DNA of 64,000 nucleotides, from assembly GCF_900182655.1 (NCBI RefSeq), contig NZ_FXTC01000001.1, positions 1,054,001-1,118,000 on the forward strand, read 5' to 3'. Shown here piece after piece: positions 34,362 to 44,047 of the stretch (position 1 is the first letter of the stretch; each line of letters starts with the position of its first letter). Origin of the DNA: Chryseobacterium rhizoplanae (GTDB lineage: Bacteria > Bacteroidota > Bacteroidia > Flavobacteriales > Weeksellaceae). The notes below the pieces were generated by a model. The model had not been told where the DNA came from. It worked only from the letters and a program-made list of their open reading frames with translations, and did not search any database. A program made the translations under genes and the position numbers.

Positions 34362-35852
34362 TCACCCAATCAATCCCTTCACGTTTTTTGAAAACACCTC
34401 AATCCCCTTATTCATCTCTTCAACATTCAAATCCCCGAATCCCAAACGCATCGCGGTAAGCCCTTTATTCTGATACAATAATGTTTTAGGAATAAAAAGA
34501 TTGTCTTTCGCGCAATTCCTGCTCAGTTGCATCAGATTCAGCGGAATATTCCATTCCAGCCATATGGCAAGTCCTCCGGAAGGTTTCTGAAAGGAGATTA
34601 AATCACCCAAGTTTTCTTCCAGCAATCCGGAAAAATAATTACGCCTTTCCTGATAAACTTTTAAAGATTTCTTCAGATAACGGTTGATTTCTCCTTCTGC
34701 AATCATTTCTCCAAGTGCTCTTTCCATCAGAATATCGCCCTGACGGTCTATAATTCCCAGGTATTTACGCATTTCAGTCATCAGATTTTCCGGAGCTACA
34801 ATAAACCCTGTTCGGAATCCGGGAGCCAGAGATTTCCCGAAAGAACCAATGTAAATTACCATTCCATTCGTATCAGCACTGGCTAAAGGAAGAATTGGAC
34901 TTTTATCGTAATGAAATTCATAATCGTAATCGTCTTCGAGGATAATAAATCCGTACTCATTGGCCAGTTCCAGTAATTCAAATCTTCTCTGCGCACTCAA
35001 AGCAACCGTAGTAGGATAGTGGTGATGCGGAGTGAGATAAAGCATTCGTATTTTTTGCTTTTTACAGGCTTCTCTTACACTTTCTACGATAATTCCTTCC
35101 TCATCAATGGGAATAGAAACAATATCAACACCAGCTTTCATAAAGATCATATTGACAGAAAAATAGCTCAAAGCTCCCACCAATACAGTATCGCCGGCAG
35201 AAAGAAGGATTTCGGAAACAATATAGATACTCATTTCCGTACTTCTGGTAATGAGCAGATTATTTTTGGAAATAGGAAGTCCGCGGGAAAGATTCAGATA
35301 TTGGGATAAATGTTCCTTAAAAAATTCACTTCCGTCATGATTGTAATGTCCGAAAGCTTTCTGGCTGGATTTACGTTTCAAAATAGAACTGTAAAACCGG
35401 GAATGCTGTCCGATTTGTGTTAAACGGATATCCGGCACCCCATCATTAAAGACATACTCACAATCCGAATGTTCAAAAGGATTATCTAAAATATTGGATG
35501 TTTTGAATGAAAAACCGGTCGTTATTGGATAGTTTTGAAGATTATTCTGCTCAAAATCGTTCACTTTTACAGGTTTTTCCTGATCTTTTCCAATCACAAA
35601 TGTTCCCTTATTCGGAAAACTCTCTGTCCAGCCCTGAGCTGAAAGTTCATCATACACTGCAACCGCTGTATTTCTATGGATTTCCAGCATTTCACTGAAG
35701 GTTCTTGTTCCCGGAAGTTTTGTTCCAAAAGGTAAAACACCTCGCTGAATCGCATTGATCAGTTGATTCGCAATCTGCAAATAGATAGAAGTCTCTGATT
35801 TTCTATCAATCTTTATAAAACTTTCATAAGGAATTTTAACCGGACTATCCAT
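34362..35852 (-). CDS. MocR family regulator (GntR winged helix fused to aminotransferase-like domain)
   Basis: Predicted 496-residue PLP-binding regulator. The N-terminal GntR wing spans about 15-85 (IYLQIANQLINAIQRGVLP, EMLEIHRNTAVAVYDELSAQ). A class I aminotransferase fold follows, with ILEDDYDYEF and the PLP lysine in SFGKSLAPGFR. It is divergent from the biotin operon, 66 bp away. Tandem ACCAT words lie in that gap. MocR proteins sense amino compounds or PLP; here an amino intermediate of biotin synthesis is a plausible effector, but this is inference. Confidence 0.92.
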   Translation of the reverse strand: MDSPVKIPYESFIKIDRKSETSIYLQIANQLINAIQRGVLPFGTKLPGTRTFSEMLEIHRNTAVAVYDELSAQGWTESFPNKGTFVIGKDQEKPVKVNDFEQNNLQNYPITTGFSFKTSNILDNPFEHSDCEYVFNDGVPDIRLTQIGQHSRFYSSILKRKSSQKAFGHYNHDGSEFFKEHLSQYLNLSRGLPISKNNLLITRSTEMSIYIVSEILLSAGDTVLVGALSYFSVNMIFMKAGVDIVSIPIDEEGIIVESVREACKKQKIRMLYLTPHHHYPTTVALSAQRRFELLELANEYGFIILEDDYDYEFHYDKSPILPLASADTNGMVIYIGSFGKSLAPGFRTGFIVAPENLMTEMRKYLGIIDRQGDILMERALGEMIAEGEINRYLKKSLKVYQERRNYFSGLLEENLGDLISFQKPSGGLAIWLEWNIPLNLMQLSRNCAKDNLFIPKTLLYQNKGLTAMRLGFGDLNVEEMNKGIEVFSKNVKGLIG

Positions 35853-35867
35853 AATATCAAAACTGGC

Positions 35868-35900
35868 ACCATAGAACCATCCGGCAATATACTACTTTTG
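35868..35900 (+). promoter_or_regulatory. Biotin operon promoter with tandem ACCAT operator candidate
   Basis: TACTTTTG (35893-35900) is an exact TAnnTTTG box 18 bp before the first gene. ACCAT occurs at 35868-35872 and 35876-35880, a direct repeat with period 8 (ATGGT on the minus strand). It covers the -33 region, the kind of directly repeated site MocR proteins use. Confidence 0.5.
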
Positions 35901-35918
35901 ACATCAAAATAAAAATCT

Positions 35919-36542
35919 ATGGAATTTCACCATCTGTTAAAAAGAATTGTACAGGACGGAAGCACCCATGCCAAATGGCTCAATACACTTTCTTTCATGG
36001 AAAATGCCGGTGCCCGAAAAATATCAAAATGTGAACATCCAACTTTGGTTTCTCAGATCCAGCTGAAACATGCTGCTGAAGAACACCGCCACGCTTATTA
36101 TCTGAAAAAGCAGATCGGTAAAATAGATCCTGAACTCTGCAAAACCTACGAAAGCACAGAGCTTCTGGCGCCTATTGCAACAAGTCAATATCTTCACTCA
36201 TTGGATATAAAAGCCTGTCGCTACCTTCAGAAAGCTTTCCAACTTAATAAAACAGATATTAAATATGCTGCCTATCTTTTTGTAACCTATGCGATTGAAG
36301 TACGTGCTGACGAATTGTATCCGGTTTATCAAGAGGCACTTACCGAAGCTTCTTCTAAAATTATGGTAAAGTCCATTATTCTTGAAGAAGAAGGACATCT
36401 GGAAGAAATGATCAACCAGCTCAACGAATTTTCACCGGACTGGAAACATCATGCAGATCATATTCTGACCATAGAAAAAGAACTGCATAAAGAATGGATT
36501 AATGCCATTACAGGAGAAGTTACTCAGTTACATTATGCTTAA
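35919..36542 (+). CDS. Ferritin-like di-iron protein at the head of the biotin operon
   Basis: Predicted 207-residue all-helical protein that I cannot assign to a named enzyme. The metal ligand pattern E, ExxH, E, ExxH of ferritin-like di-iron carboxylate enzymes can be read at E28, E55/H58 (EEHRH), E127 (AIEVRADE) and E157/H160 (EEEGH). There is no signal peptide. The bioF start codon lies 8 bp inside its 3' end, so the two are coupled, and its promoter faces the MocR gene. The operon lacks bioC, bioH and other pimeloyl genes. An oxygenase or oxidase role in making the pimeloyl precursor is a hypothesis; MiaE- or COQ7-like activities are alternatives. Confidence 0.7.
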   Translation: MEFHHLLKRIVQDGSTHAKWLNTLSFMENAGARKISKCEHPTLVSQIQLKHAAEEHRHAYYLKKQIGKIDPELCKTYESTELLAPIATSQYLHSLDIKACRYLQKAFQLNKTDIKYAAYLFVTYAIEVRADELYPVYQEALTEASSKIMVKSIILEEEGHLEEMINQLNEFSPDWKHHADHILTIEKELHKEWINAITGEVTQLHYA

Positions 36543-37644
36543 TAATATCCTTCGTTTTCAGCAATCCCTTGATAAAAGAAAAGCGGAAGGAACGTTAAGG
36601 CGGTTAAGACTTCAATCTGAAGGAGTTGATTTTTATTCCAATGATTATCTGGGGTTTGCACGAAATAAAGAGCTTCAAAACATTCTGCTGCAGAAGAGTA
36701 TAGACAATCCTCAACTGCTCTCAGGAAGTACAGGTTCCAGACTGATCAGCGGAAACAGCAATGTTGCCACTTCAGTGGAACATTTTATTGCTCAGAAACA
36801 TCATTTTGAATCGGCATTGCTTTTTCCGTCAGGATATAATGCAAACCTTGCTTTGTTTTCAACGCTTCCCAGCCGTCATGATACAGTGATTGTGGATGAA
36901 CAGATTCATCGGTCAGTACATGATGCGTGTCAACTTTCGAATGCTAAAAAACTGAAGTTCAAACACAATGATCTCGAAGATCTTGAAAATGTGTTAAAAA
37001 GACAGGAAGGACATTGTTATATCGCCATCGAAAGTTTGTACTCGATGGAAGGAGATTTTGCTCCTCTTCAGGAAATTACAGCGATTTCAGAACGGTATAA
37101 AGCTTCTTTGATTGTTGATGAAGCCCACGCTTTCGGAGTTTTGGGATATGGACTGATTGAAAAACATCAGTTACACGATCAGGTTTCAGCAGCGGTTATC
37201 ACTTACGGAAAAGCTCTTGGAAGCCATGGAGCAGCAATTCTTTGTAATGAAACGGTAAAATCTTATCTGGTCAATTTTGCAAGCCCTTTCATTTATAGTA
37301 CTTCAGCGCAAGATTTTCAGTGGATGAGCATCAAAACAGGATATGAATTTTTTGATCAAAATCATGAACAGGCAATAAAACTTCAGGACAATATCAGAAT
37401 TTTCCGAAGCCAAAATGTACAGTCTCCATCCGCAGAAGCAAGTCCGGTTCAGGCTATTCTAATTCCGGATAATCAAAAACTGAAAACACTACAGAACACT
37501 TTATTTGAAGAAGGATTTTTAACCTATGCCATTTACAGTCCAACAGTAAAAGAAGGTAGCGAACGCTTGAGAATATGTCTTCACAGCTTTAATACAGAAG
37601 AAGAAATTATGAAACTGACAGAAATCATTAAAGAATTTATGTAA
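36535..37644 (+). CDS. bioF: 8-amino-7-oxononanoate synthase
   Basis: Predicted 369-residue alpha-oxoamine synthase. FYSNDYLGFA near the N-terminus, GSTGSRLISGN, DEAHAFGVLG and the PLP lysine K226 in TYGKALGSHGAA are clear. It condenses pimeloyl-CoA or pimeloyl-ACP with alanine. I use the ATG at 36535 (MLNNILRF), 8 bp before the stop of the ferritin-like gene; an earlier in-frame ATG at 36502 lies deeper inside that gene. The position of bioD, bioB and bioA downstream identifies it as BioF rather than a KBL or SPT homologue. Confidence 0.93.
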   Translation: MLNNILRFQQSLDKRKAEGTLRRLRLQSEGVDFYSNDYLGFARNKELQNILLQKSIDNPQLLSGSTGSRLISGNSNVATSVEHFIAQKHHFESALLFPSGYNANLALFSTLPSRHDTVIVDEQIHRSVHDACQLSNAKKLKFKHNDLEDLENVLKRQEGHCYIAIESLYSMEGDFAPLQEITAISERYKASLIVDEAHAFGVLGYGLIEKHQLHDQVSAAVITYGKALGSHGAAILCNETVKSYLVNFASPFIYSTSAQDFQWMSIKTGYEFFDQNHEQAIKLQDNIRIFRSQNVQSPSAEASPVQAILIPDNQKLKTLQNTLFEEGFLTYAIYSPTVKEGSERLRICLHSFNTEEEIMKLTEIIKEFM

Positions 37645-37689
37645 AAACCCCGAATCCCGAAACACGAAACACAAATCCCAAATCAAAGC

Positions 37690-38304
37690 ATGCAATTATT
37701 TATAACAGGAATAGGAACCGAAATAGGAAAAACAGTTTGTTCAGCTGTTTTGGTCCAGCATTTTAAAACAGAATACTGGAAACCGATACAGTCCGGAGAC
37801 CTTCATTACACGGACAGTCATAAAATTGAAGCATGGACAGATACCAGCTTTTGTCATCCGGAAACGTATCGTTTACAGCTGGCAGCTTCACCACATCAGT
37901 CTGCAGGAGAAGAAAATATCACCATTAATCTGAATGATTTTCAACTCCCCAAAACAGCAAACCCACTGATCGTAGAAGGTGCAGGAGGCCTTATGGTACC
38001 CATTTCAGACACAACATTTATGATCGACCTGATTGAAGAATTAAACCTTCCGGCAGCATTGGTCGTAAGAAACTATCTGGGCTGCATCAATCATAGTTTA
38101 CTCTCAATCTTAGCCTTACAACAGAGAGAAATACCGTTGGAATATTTAATTCTTAACGGAGATTTCCCGAAAGATACAGAAAGAGTGATCTGCAGTTTTA
38201 TTGAAAAAGAAACAAAAATTATAAGAATTCCAGAGATCAATCATACCGATAAGGAATCAATACAAAATGCTGCAAAGCAATTAACAATAACAAAAATAGG
38301 ATAA
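37690..38304 (+). CDS. bioD: Dethiobiotin synthetase
   Basis: Predicted 204-residue ATP-dependent carboxylase. The P-loop [10 protein letters not shown] is at residues 6-15, the substrate lysine is in YWKPIQSG, and [10 protein letters not shown] is the second signature. It closes the ureido ring of dethiobiotin from DAPA and CO2. Its stop TAA and the bioB ATG share a base (TAATG). Confidence 0.95.
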   Translation: MQLFITGIGTEIGKTVCSAVLVQHFKTEYWKPIQSGDLHYTDSHKIEAWTDTSFCHPETYRLQLAASPHQSAGEENITINLNDFQLPKTANPLIVEGAGGLMVPISDTTFMIDLIEELNLPAALVVRNYLGCINHSLLSILALQQREIPLEYLILNGDFPKDTERVICSFIEKETKIIRIPEINHTDKESIQNAAKQLTITKIG

Positions 38305-39287
38305 TGGATACTAAAACAACATTGAGAAACAACTGGACCAAAGAAGAAATTGAGGAAATTTATCATTTACCTCTGATGGAACTTATTTATAAAGCAGCAA
38401 CGGTACACCGCGAATGGCATGATCCTTCTGAAGTACAGATTTCAACACTATTATCCATCAAAACAGGTGGATGCCCTGAAGACTGCTCCTACTGCGGACA
38501 GGCAGCACGTTATCACACCAATATCAAAGTGCAGGCTTTATTACCCACAGAAACCGTAATTGCACACGCTCAGAAAGCAAAAGATTCCGGTTCATCAAGA
38601 TTCTGTATGGCAGCAGCCTGGCGTGAAGTTCGTAATAACCGTGATTTTGACAGAGTAATTGATATGGTAAAAGGCGTAAATGACCTTGGTCTTGAAGTCT
38701 GCTGTACGTTAGGAATGCTTACGGAAGAACAGGCTTTAAGATTACAGGAAGCAGGATTGTATGCTTACAATCACAACCTTGATACATCTGAGCAGTATTA
38801 TGAGGAGATCATTTCTACCAGAACTTTTGACAATAGAATTAATACGATCAACAACGTAAGAAAAGCAGGAATCACAGTATGTTCCGGAGGAATTATCGGA
38901 CTTGGTGAAACCCACAGAGACAGAATTTCAATGCTTCTGACGCTGGCAACAATGCCCAAACACCCGGAATCCGTTCCTATCAATGCATTAGCAAGAGTCG
39001 CTGGAACACCATTAGAAGATAATGAAAAAGTCGATACCTGGGAAATGGTAAGAATGATCGCTACCGCAAGAATTGTAATGCCATCCTCTATGGTAAGGCT
39101 AAGTGCCGGACGTATAGAAATGTCAGAAACAGAACAGGCATGGTGCTTTATGGCAGGAGCTAATTCTATTTTTACGGGAGAAAGAGAAACCTTATTGGTA
39201 ACGCCTAATCCCGGAGTTTCTGAAGATATGCAGATGCTGCAGACATTAGGACTGAAACCTATGATGAAAAAAGAAACATGCTGTTAG
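38304..39287 (+). CDS. bioB: Biotin synthase
   Basis: Predicted 327-residue radical SAM enzyme. The cluster cysteines C57, C61 and C64 lie in [24 protein letters not shown] and the [2Fe-2S] region ([15 protein letters not shown], and [10 protein letters not shown] with its arginine ligand) are intact. It inserts sulphur into dethiobiotin. The tail KKETCC ends with two cysteines. bioA follows only after a 386-bp repeat-filled gap. Confidence 0.96.
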   Translation: MDTKTTLRNNWTKEEIEEIYHLPLMELIYKAATVHREWHDPSEVQISTLLSIKTGGCPEDCSYCGQAARYHTNIKVQALLPTETVIAHAQKAKDSGSSRFCMAAAWREVRNNRDFDRVIDMVKGVNDLGLEVCCTLGMLTEEQALRLQEAGLYAYNHNLDTSEQYYEEIISTRTFDNRINTINNVRKAGITVCSGGIIGLGETHRDRISMLLTLATMPKHPESVPINALARVAGTPLEDNEKVDTWEMVRMIATARIVMPSSMVRLSAGRIEMSETEQAWCFMAGANSIFTGERETLLVTPNPGVSEDMQMLQTLGLKPMMKKETCC

Positions 39288-39673
39288 TAAATTATAAATG
39301 ATAAATAATGAGTGATGAGTTGGATCATTAGTATTATCACTTTTATTACAAAATTGGTTTTAGAATACTTTAATCTGATATAGGTTGGAAACGCAAAGAC
39401 GCAAAAAATGTAATAAGTAATATTTTAAGGCGCAAGGGTTTTATCTCCGATAAAACTGATTATGTACAAGTGATACTGTCAACGACTTAATAAGCGTTGT
39501 ACTTGCTGAAAATCTCATATTGAGCGAAGTCGAAATATTCTTGCGTCCTTAAATCCCACGCAATCTATGATAAAACTTTGCGCCTTTGCGATCAATCCAA
39601 CATGTAACATATTATATTCAACTAAATTATTGTTAAATCCATCTCCATCACTCATTACTTTTTAGATCAATAT
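39288..39673. repeat. GCGCCTTTGCG-family repeat between bioB and bioA
   Basis: The 386-bp gap holds repeat material at about 39384-39602. GGTTGGAAACGCAAAGACGC and TTAAGGCGCAAGGGTTTTATC are on the left; ATAAAACTTTGCGCC and TTTGCGATCAATCCAA are on the right, arranged as an inverted pair. CTTGCTGAAAATCTCA and a TGAGCGAAGTCGAA word lie between. No gene is seen. Confidence 0.6.
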
Positions 39674-40966
39674 ATGAATACAACAACAAAAGAAATCAGT
39701 CTGCAAGAGAGAGATAAAACAGTCAACTGGCATCCTTATACCCAGATGAAAACCGCTGATGATGCCATTCCTATTGTAAAAGGAAAAGGGATTTATCTTT
39801 ATGATACCGAAGGAAAAAAATACCTGGATGTTGTTTCATCCTGGTGGGTTACCCTGCATGGACATTCTCATCCTTATATTGCACAGCGTGTTTTTGAGCA
39901 GTTAAACACACTGGAACAGGTGATCTTTGCCGGCTTTACTCACGAACCGGCTGTAAAGCTTTCAGAGAATTTATTACAGCTTCTTCCTGCCAGCCAGGAA
40001 AAGGTTTTTTATTCTGATAATGGTTCTACAGCGGTAGAAGTTGCTTTAAAAATGTGTATTCAATATGCATACAATCAGGAAAAAAAGAAGACGAAAATTC
40101 TTGCTTTTAAAAATGCTTATCACGGAGATACTTTCGGAGCGATGTCTGTAAGTGGAAAAAGCTTCTGGACAAGACCTTTTGAAAGCATGTTGTTTGAAGT
40201 CGTTTTTATTGATACACCCAATCCTGAAAACCTGGAAACCCTGCAGTCACAGATTAAAGAACTGGCAGATGAAGTAGCTTGTTTCATCTATGAACCATTG
40301 GTTCAGGGTGCGGCTGGAATGCTGATGTATGATGCTGAAGATCTTAGCCAGCTCATGAAATTCTGCCGGGAGGAAGGTATTCTTATGGTTCAGGATGAAG
40401 TTTTTACAGGATTTGGAAGAACAGGTAAGATTTTCGCAGCTGATTATCTTACGGAAAAGCCTGACATTATGTGTTTTTCAAAAGGTTTAACGGGAGGCAC
40501 GATGCCCATGGGAATCACCACCTGTTCCAATGAAATTTACAATGCTTTTCTATCGGATGACCGTTATAAAACCTTATTTCACGGGCATTCATTTACAGCT
40601 AATCCTTTAGCCTGTACAGCTGCTCTTGCCAGTATGGAACTCCTATTGACAAACGAAACTCAAATGAATATCAACCGCATCACTCATCAACATTCAGAGT
40701 TTGCAAAAGCACTTGCTTTTCATCCTCATGTAGAAAAGGTTCGTCAGATCGGGACTATTTTAGCTTTCGATTTTAAAACCGGGAATGGTACTTCTTATTT
40801 CAATGAAATAGGGAAGAAACTATACAATGAATTCTTACAGAGAGGGATTATTATGAGGCCGCTGGGAAATGTAATCTATCTGGTTCCACCTTATTGCATT
40901 ACATCCGAAGAATTAGATTTTGTATATCAGAATATTAGGGAAGTTCTGGATCAGTTTAGAGATTAA
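39674..40966 (+). CDS. bioA: Adenosylmethionine-8-amino-7-oxononanoate aminotransferase
   Basis: Predicted 430-residue class III aminotransferase. The N-terminal VNWHPYTQMKTADDAIP is specific for BioA. WWVTLHGHSHPYI and NGSTAVEVALKM follow. The PLP aspartate is in VQDEVFTGFGRTG and the lysine K270 in CFSKGLTGGTMPMG. It converts KAPA to DAPA with SAM as amino donor. It is on the bioFDB strand but separated by a repeat block, so it may have its own promoter. Confidence 0.95.
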   Translation: MNTTTKEISLQERDKTVNWHPYTQMKTADDAIPIVKGKGIYLYDTEGKKYLDVVSSWWVTLHGHSHPYIAQRVFEQLNTLEQVIFAGFTHEPAVKLSENLLQLLPASQEKVFYSDNGSTAVEVALKMCIQYAYNQEKKKTKILAFKNAYHGDTFGAMSVSGKSFWTRPFESMLFEVVFIDTPNPENLETLQSQIKELADEVACFIYEPLVQGAAGMLMYDAEDLSQLMKFCREEGILMVQDEVFTGFGRTGKIFAADYLTEKPDIMCFSKGLTGGTMPMGITTCSNEIYNAFLSDDRYKTLFHGHSFTANPLACTAALASMELLLTNETQMNINRITHQHSEFAKALAFHPHVEKVRQIGTILAFDFKTGNGTSYFNEIGKKLYNEFLQRGIIMRPLGNVIYLVPPYCITSEELDFVYQNIREVLDQFRD

Positions 40967-41001
40967 ACGATCCCTTCAAGTAATAATTTTTAATTTTTTT
41001 T

Positions 41002-41036
41002 AAACCTTATAGATTCTAAGATCTATAAGGTTTTTA
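41002..41036 (+). terminator. Terminator after bioA
   Basis: AAACCTTATAGAT (41002-41014), loop TCTAAG, ATCTATAAGGTTT (41021-41033), then TT. Confidence 0.8.
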
Positions 41037-41721
41037 ATATATAACACTCTAACAATCTGTATATTAAAATCAAAACATTTAATCAGAGTGTTTTAGTGAA
41101 TTTATAAATGAATTGTTATTGTTTTTTTAAATTTTTGAGGTTATAATGCAACCTGCAAGCCTGAAATTTTCAGAGTGTGAGTTCAAATGTATAGTGAAAT
41201 TTTAGAAAAATAAATAGTCATCACATCATTTTTCATAAACCCCTAAACGAAAATTTATGATAAGGTTCTTCATTTTTTCTTACTACAAAAAGCATTATAA
41301 CTATTTATTATCAATTCTATTTATGATATTTATTTTTTTATATTAATTTCATAAAAATATTGCTTTATATTTAATAATATGTTTATTTTTATCACAAACT
41401 AACAATTACAATTGGTAATGATTCGGATTTTCATAATATCATATTTATACATATGGAAAATCCAAAAAAAAAGAGAAAGAAAACTTTCAGTTCTGAAATG
41501 GAATAGAAACGATTCCACTGTTCTGCAAAATCTGAAAGCAAAGAACAAAGTAGCGAAGATCAACACATAATCATGTTGAGCGATTGCTACATTATTGCAA
41601 CATTACCTTACCGTCCAATTAAGATTAAAAATATCCGACACTCCTACACAGGATAGGGAGTCAAATAATTGATGGCTAAAAGTAAAATTGATAATCACTC
41701 TTTAATATTAATATTTAAACT
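41037..41721. other. 685-bp AT-rich gap with a possible structured leader
   Basis: No gene is supported. A 17-codon ORF (MENPKKKRKKTFSSEME) at 41454 looks like chance. CTTTCAG (41484-41490) can pair with CTGAAAG (41532-41538) around an inner GGAAT/ATTCC stem (41500-41516), giving a small nested hairpin about 180 bp before the glycosidase gene. Confidence 0.4.
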
Positions 41722-43434
41722 ATGAAAACAAACAAAATGTGGCTACTGGCCTTTCTGTTAATCATTCTTTCCAGCTGTTCTACGATGGAAGAAAAAGTTT
41801 TTTCAGAAGAATCTGAAACTAACCTGAATGCCAGTGCAAGAGCATTGGCAGCAACACCAATGCTGCATGTCGGAGGTAGAAACCTCCAGGACCCTTGTGG
41901 CAATAATGTTCTCTTACATGGTGTTGCCATAACACCCAGCCCTTGGTTTAACGGATGTCAATATGGTGCCAATTCAGGCTATTGTACCTGGGACAATTAC
42001 AATGTTCAGGGAGCCCTGAACTATAACAAAGCTGTCATGAACAAGCTCAGCAACGCTGCCGATGGCTGGTATCTCAATTATATTCGTCTTCACATTGATC
42101 CGTATTGGACCAATGATCCCGGACCAGCTATCCCTGAGAACGATATCTCAAGATTCAATTATAACCGCCTGGTTACTTATACAGATCAGGTGATTATTCC
42201 ACTAATCAACCATGCCCGCAGCCTGGGAATGTATGTCATCCTGCGTCCGCCAGGGGTATGTCCGAGCCGTATTGCCGTGAACGATGCCTATCATAGTTAT
42301 CTTAAAACCGTATGGACCTTTTTGTCACAACACCCGGGCTTAAAGAATGCTGACAACGTAATGTTCGAATTAGCGAATGAACCTGTTGAAATCCTGGGAA
42401 CAAATGGTACATGGGGATCTACGGGGAACGAGCACTTTGCAGCACTTAAAAACTTCTTCCAGCCTTTAGTCAATATTATCCGTAATAACGGAGCTAATAA
42501 TGTTTGCTGGATACCGGGTACAGGATGGCAATCGCATTATCAGGGCTATGTCAATAACCAGATCACAGGGGGAAATATTGGCTATGCTGTTCACATTTAT
42601 CCGGGTTACTGGGGTGGTGTCAACAACTATCAATCCTTTCAAAATGCATGGAATATCAATGTTAAACCAATCGCAGACATTGCTCCGATTGCCATTACCG
42701 AGACCGACTGGGCACCTCAGGGATATGGTACCTTCGGTGTTGCTACAACCGGTACGGCAGGTGGAAGCGGATTTGGTGCAAACTTAAAATATATTGTGGA
42801 TCAGTCGGGCAATGTGAGCTGGAACCTCCTTGCCCCTGATGATCTGCTTCACAAGGGAGACCCTAATGCAGGAACAGCCTTCAACAACGACTGGGAGGCC
42901 TGCGCCGCCCCAAGCAAACAGTGGTTTCAGCAATATGCATCCTCCAATTATCCCGTTGGAAACTGTAACACAACCAGCAGCCTTGTCAATAATGGCATTT
43001 ACGAGATTGAATTTCAGACTGATGCCAATAAAGTACTTGATTTAAAATCAGGTGAGGATGCCAATGGCGCAGTGTTAAGACCATGGACAAGAAATGGTGC
43101 TAATGCACAGCGTTGGGTTGCCATTGATGCTGGCAATGGTTACTGGCGTTTTGTATCCAAAGCGAGTGCGTCTAACCGTTGTATTGACCTGACAAGCAAC
43201 AGCAATACACTGGGAACGTCAATCCGCCTTTGGCAGAACTATAGTAATGACGCACAGGCATGGCAGGTAGTTGCCGTCTCCAATGGTTATTACAAAATTC
43301 TTTCAAAGGTTGATGCATCACGTGGCTGGGATATTCCAAGCTGTACCATGGACGGCAATTCTAACTTACAGCTTTGGGATTATTATGGCACATCCTGCCA
43401 ACTGTTCAAGTTCAAATTTATAGCAATGAACTAA
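41722..43434 (+). CDS. Lipoprotein glycoside hydrolase family 5 with C-terminal ricin-type lectin domain
   Basis: Predicted 570-residue exported enzyme. The lipoprotein signal ends in LLIILSSCS. The catalytic GH5-type barrel spans about 45-400, with the acid/base E220 in FELANEP and the nucleophile E327 in ITETDW. Residues from about 424 form a ricin-B/CBM13 beta-trefoil with QRW, AQAW and CQLF repeats. It probably hydrolyses a beta-glucan or mannan at the cell surface, the lectin domain anchoring it to polysaccharide. Its stretches of GCC, CCG and GGC codons look more GC-rich than the neighbours, so acquisition by transfer is possible. No SusCD pair is near. Confidence 0.9.
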   Translation: MKTNKMWLLAFLLIILSSCSTMEEKVFSEESETNLNASARALAATPMLHVGGRNLQDPCGNNVLLHGVAITPSPWFNGCQYGANSGYCTWDNYNVQGALNYNKAVMNKLSNAADGWYLNYIRLHIDPYWTNDPGPAIPENDISRFNYNRLVTYTDQVIIPLINHARSLGMYVILRPPGVCPSRIAVNDAYHSYLKTVWTFLSQHPGLKNADNVMFELANEPVEILGTNGTWGSTGNEHFAALKNFFQPLVNIIRNNGANNVCWIPGTGWQSHYQGYVNNQITGGNIGYAVHIYPGYWGGVNNYQSFQNAWNINVKPIADIAPIAITETDWAPQGYGTFGVATTGTAGGSGFGANLKYIVDQSGNVSWNLLAPDDLLHKGDPNAGTAFNNDWEACAAPSKQWFQQYASSNYPVGNCNTTSSLVNNGIYEIEFQTDANKVLDLKSGEDANGAVLRPWTRNGANAQRWVAIDAGNGYWRFVSKASASNRCIDLTSNSNTLGTSIRLWQNYSNDAQAWQVVAVSNGYYKILSKVDASRGWDIPSCTMDGNSNLQLWDYYGTSCQLFKFKFIAMN

Positions 43435-43490
43435 ACATCTCAGAAAGATGTAATAAATGTGACTTTATTTTCTAAAATTTTTATATTATT

Positions 43491-43522
43491 TCGCGGTAAG
43501 GACTACTTACCGCGATTTTTTT
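43491..43522 (+). terminator. Strong terminator after the glycosidase gene
   Basis: TCGCGGTAAG (43491-43500), loop GACTA, CTTACCGCGA (43506-43515), then TTTTTTT. Confidence 0.92.
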
Positions 43523-43640
43523 AAACAAAAAACTAAAGTTTCACTCTATAAGAAATTCATTTCAGCAACTTGCCATTTCTCCTGATCGTATGCTTTTGAA
43601 CTGTAAATCATATATAAATTGACAATTTAATAAGCTGTTT

Positions 43641-43955
43641 TTATGCCAATCCGTTTCCCCATGAATGAAGTTCAGAAAGAATAGGCCCCAGCTTTTGACC
43701 TCTTTCTGTCAGTTTATAATAAACTTCCGGTGGAAAATTATGCACTTCAGTCCGTTCAATAATAAGATCTTTTTCCAGCTGTTTCAACTGTTCTGCAAGT
43801 ACTTTCTTGGAAACCCTGGGCATATTCCGCCAAAGCTCCACAAAACGCACCCGATCTTCTTCAAAGAGGTTTTGTAGAATTAACGGTTTCCATTTACCAG
43901 AAAGGATATTCAGACTTCGTCTTAATCCACAGTTTTTAAATTCTTCAAAATTCAT
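43641..43955 (-). CDS. HxlR family transcriptional regulator
   Basis: Predicted 104-residue winged-helix protein: CGLRRSLNILSGKWKPLIL, RFVELWRNMPRVSKKVLAEQ, LKQLEKDLIIERTEVHNFPP and VYYKLTERGQKLGP are the family pattern. A cysteine at about C9 could be the sensing residue. It diverges from an MBL-fold hydrolase gene, and a GGTTAACC/GGTAACC element lies between. It most likely represses that gene and itself. Confidence 0.92.
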   Translation of the reverse strand: MNFEEFKNCGLRRSLNILSGKWKPLILQNLFEEDRVRFVELWRNMPRVSKKVLAEQLKQLEKDLIIERTEVHNFPPEVYYKLTERGQKLGPILSELHSWGNGLA

Positions 43956-43973
43956 AAATCAGTTGAATATTTA

Positions 43974-44028
43974 TGGTTAACCTTTTGGTAACCTTCGATT
44001 GTTTTACCGTGATCAGGTAATAACTTTG
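43974..44028 (+). promoter_or_regulatory. Promoter of the MBL gene with adjoining operator candidate
   Basis: TAACTTTG (44021-44028) is a TAnnTTTG box with TTG 19 bases upstream, giving a start near 44034 and a short leader before 44048. GGTTAACC...GGTAACC (43974-43994) lies just upstream and could bind the divergent HxlR protein. Confidence 0.5.
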
Positions 44029-44047
44029 TTCAACAAAAATACCCAAA

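Noticed and set aside
36502..36534. Earlier bioF start
   Set aside because: It would overlap the ferritin-like gene by 41 bp and add 11 residues outside the BioF family; the ATG at 36535 fits better.
41454..41507. 17-codon lysine-rich ORF before the glycosidase gene
   Set aside because: Too short and of biased composition; nothing supports translation.
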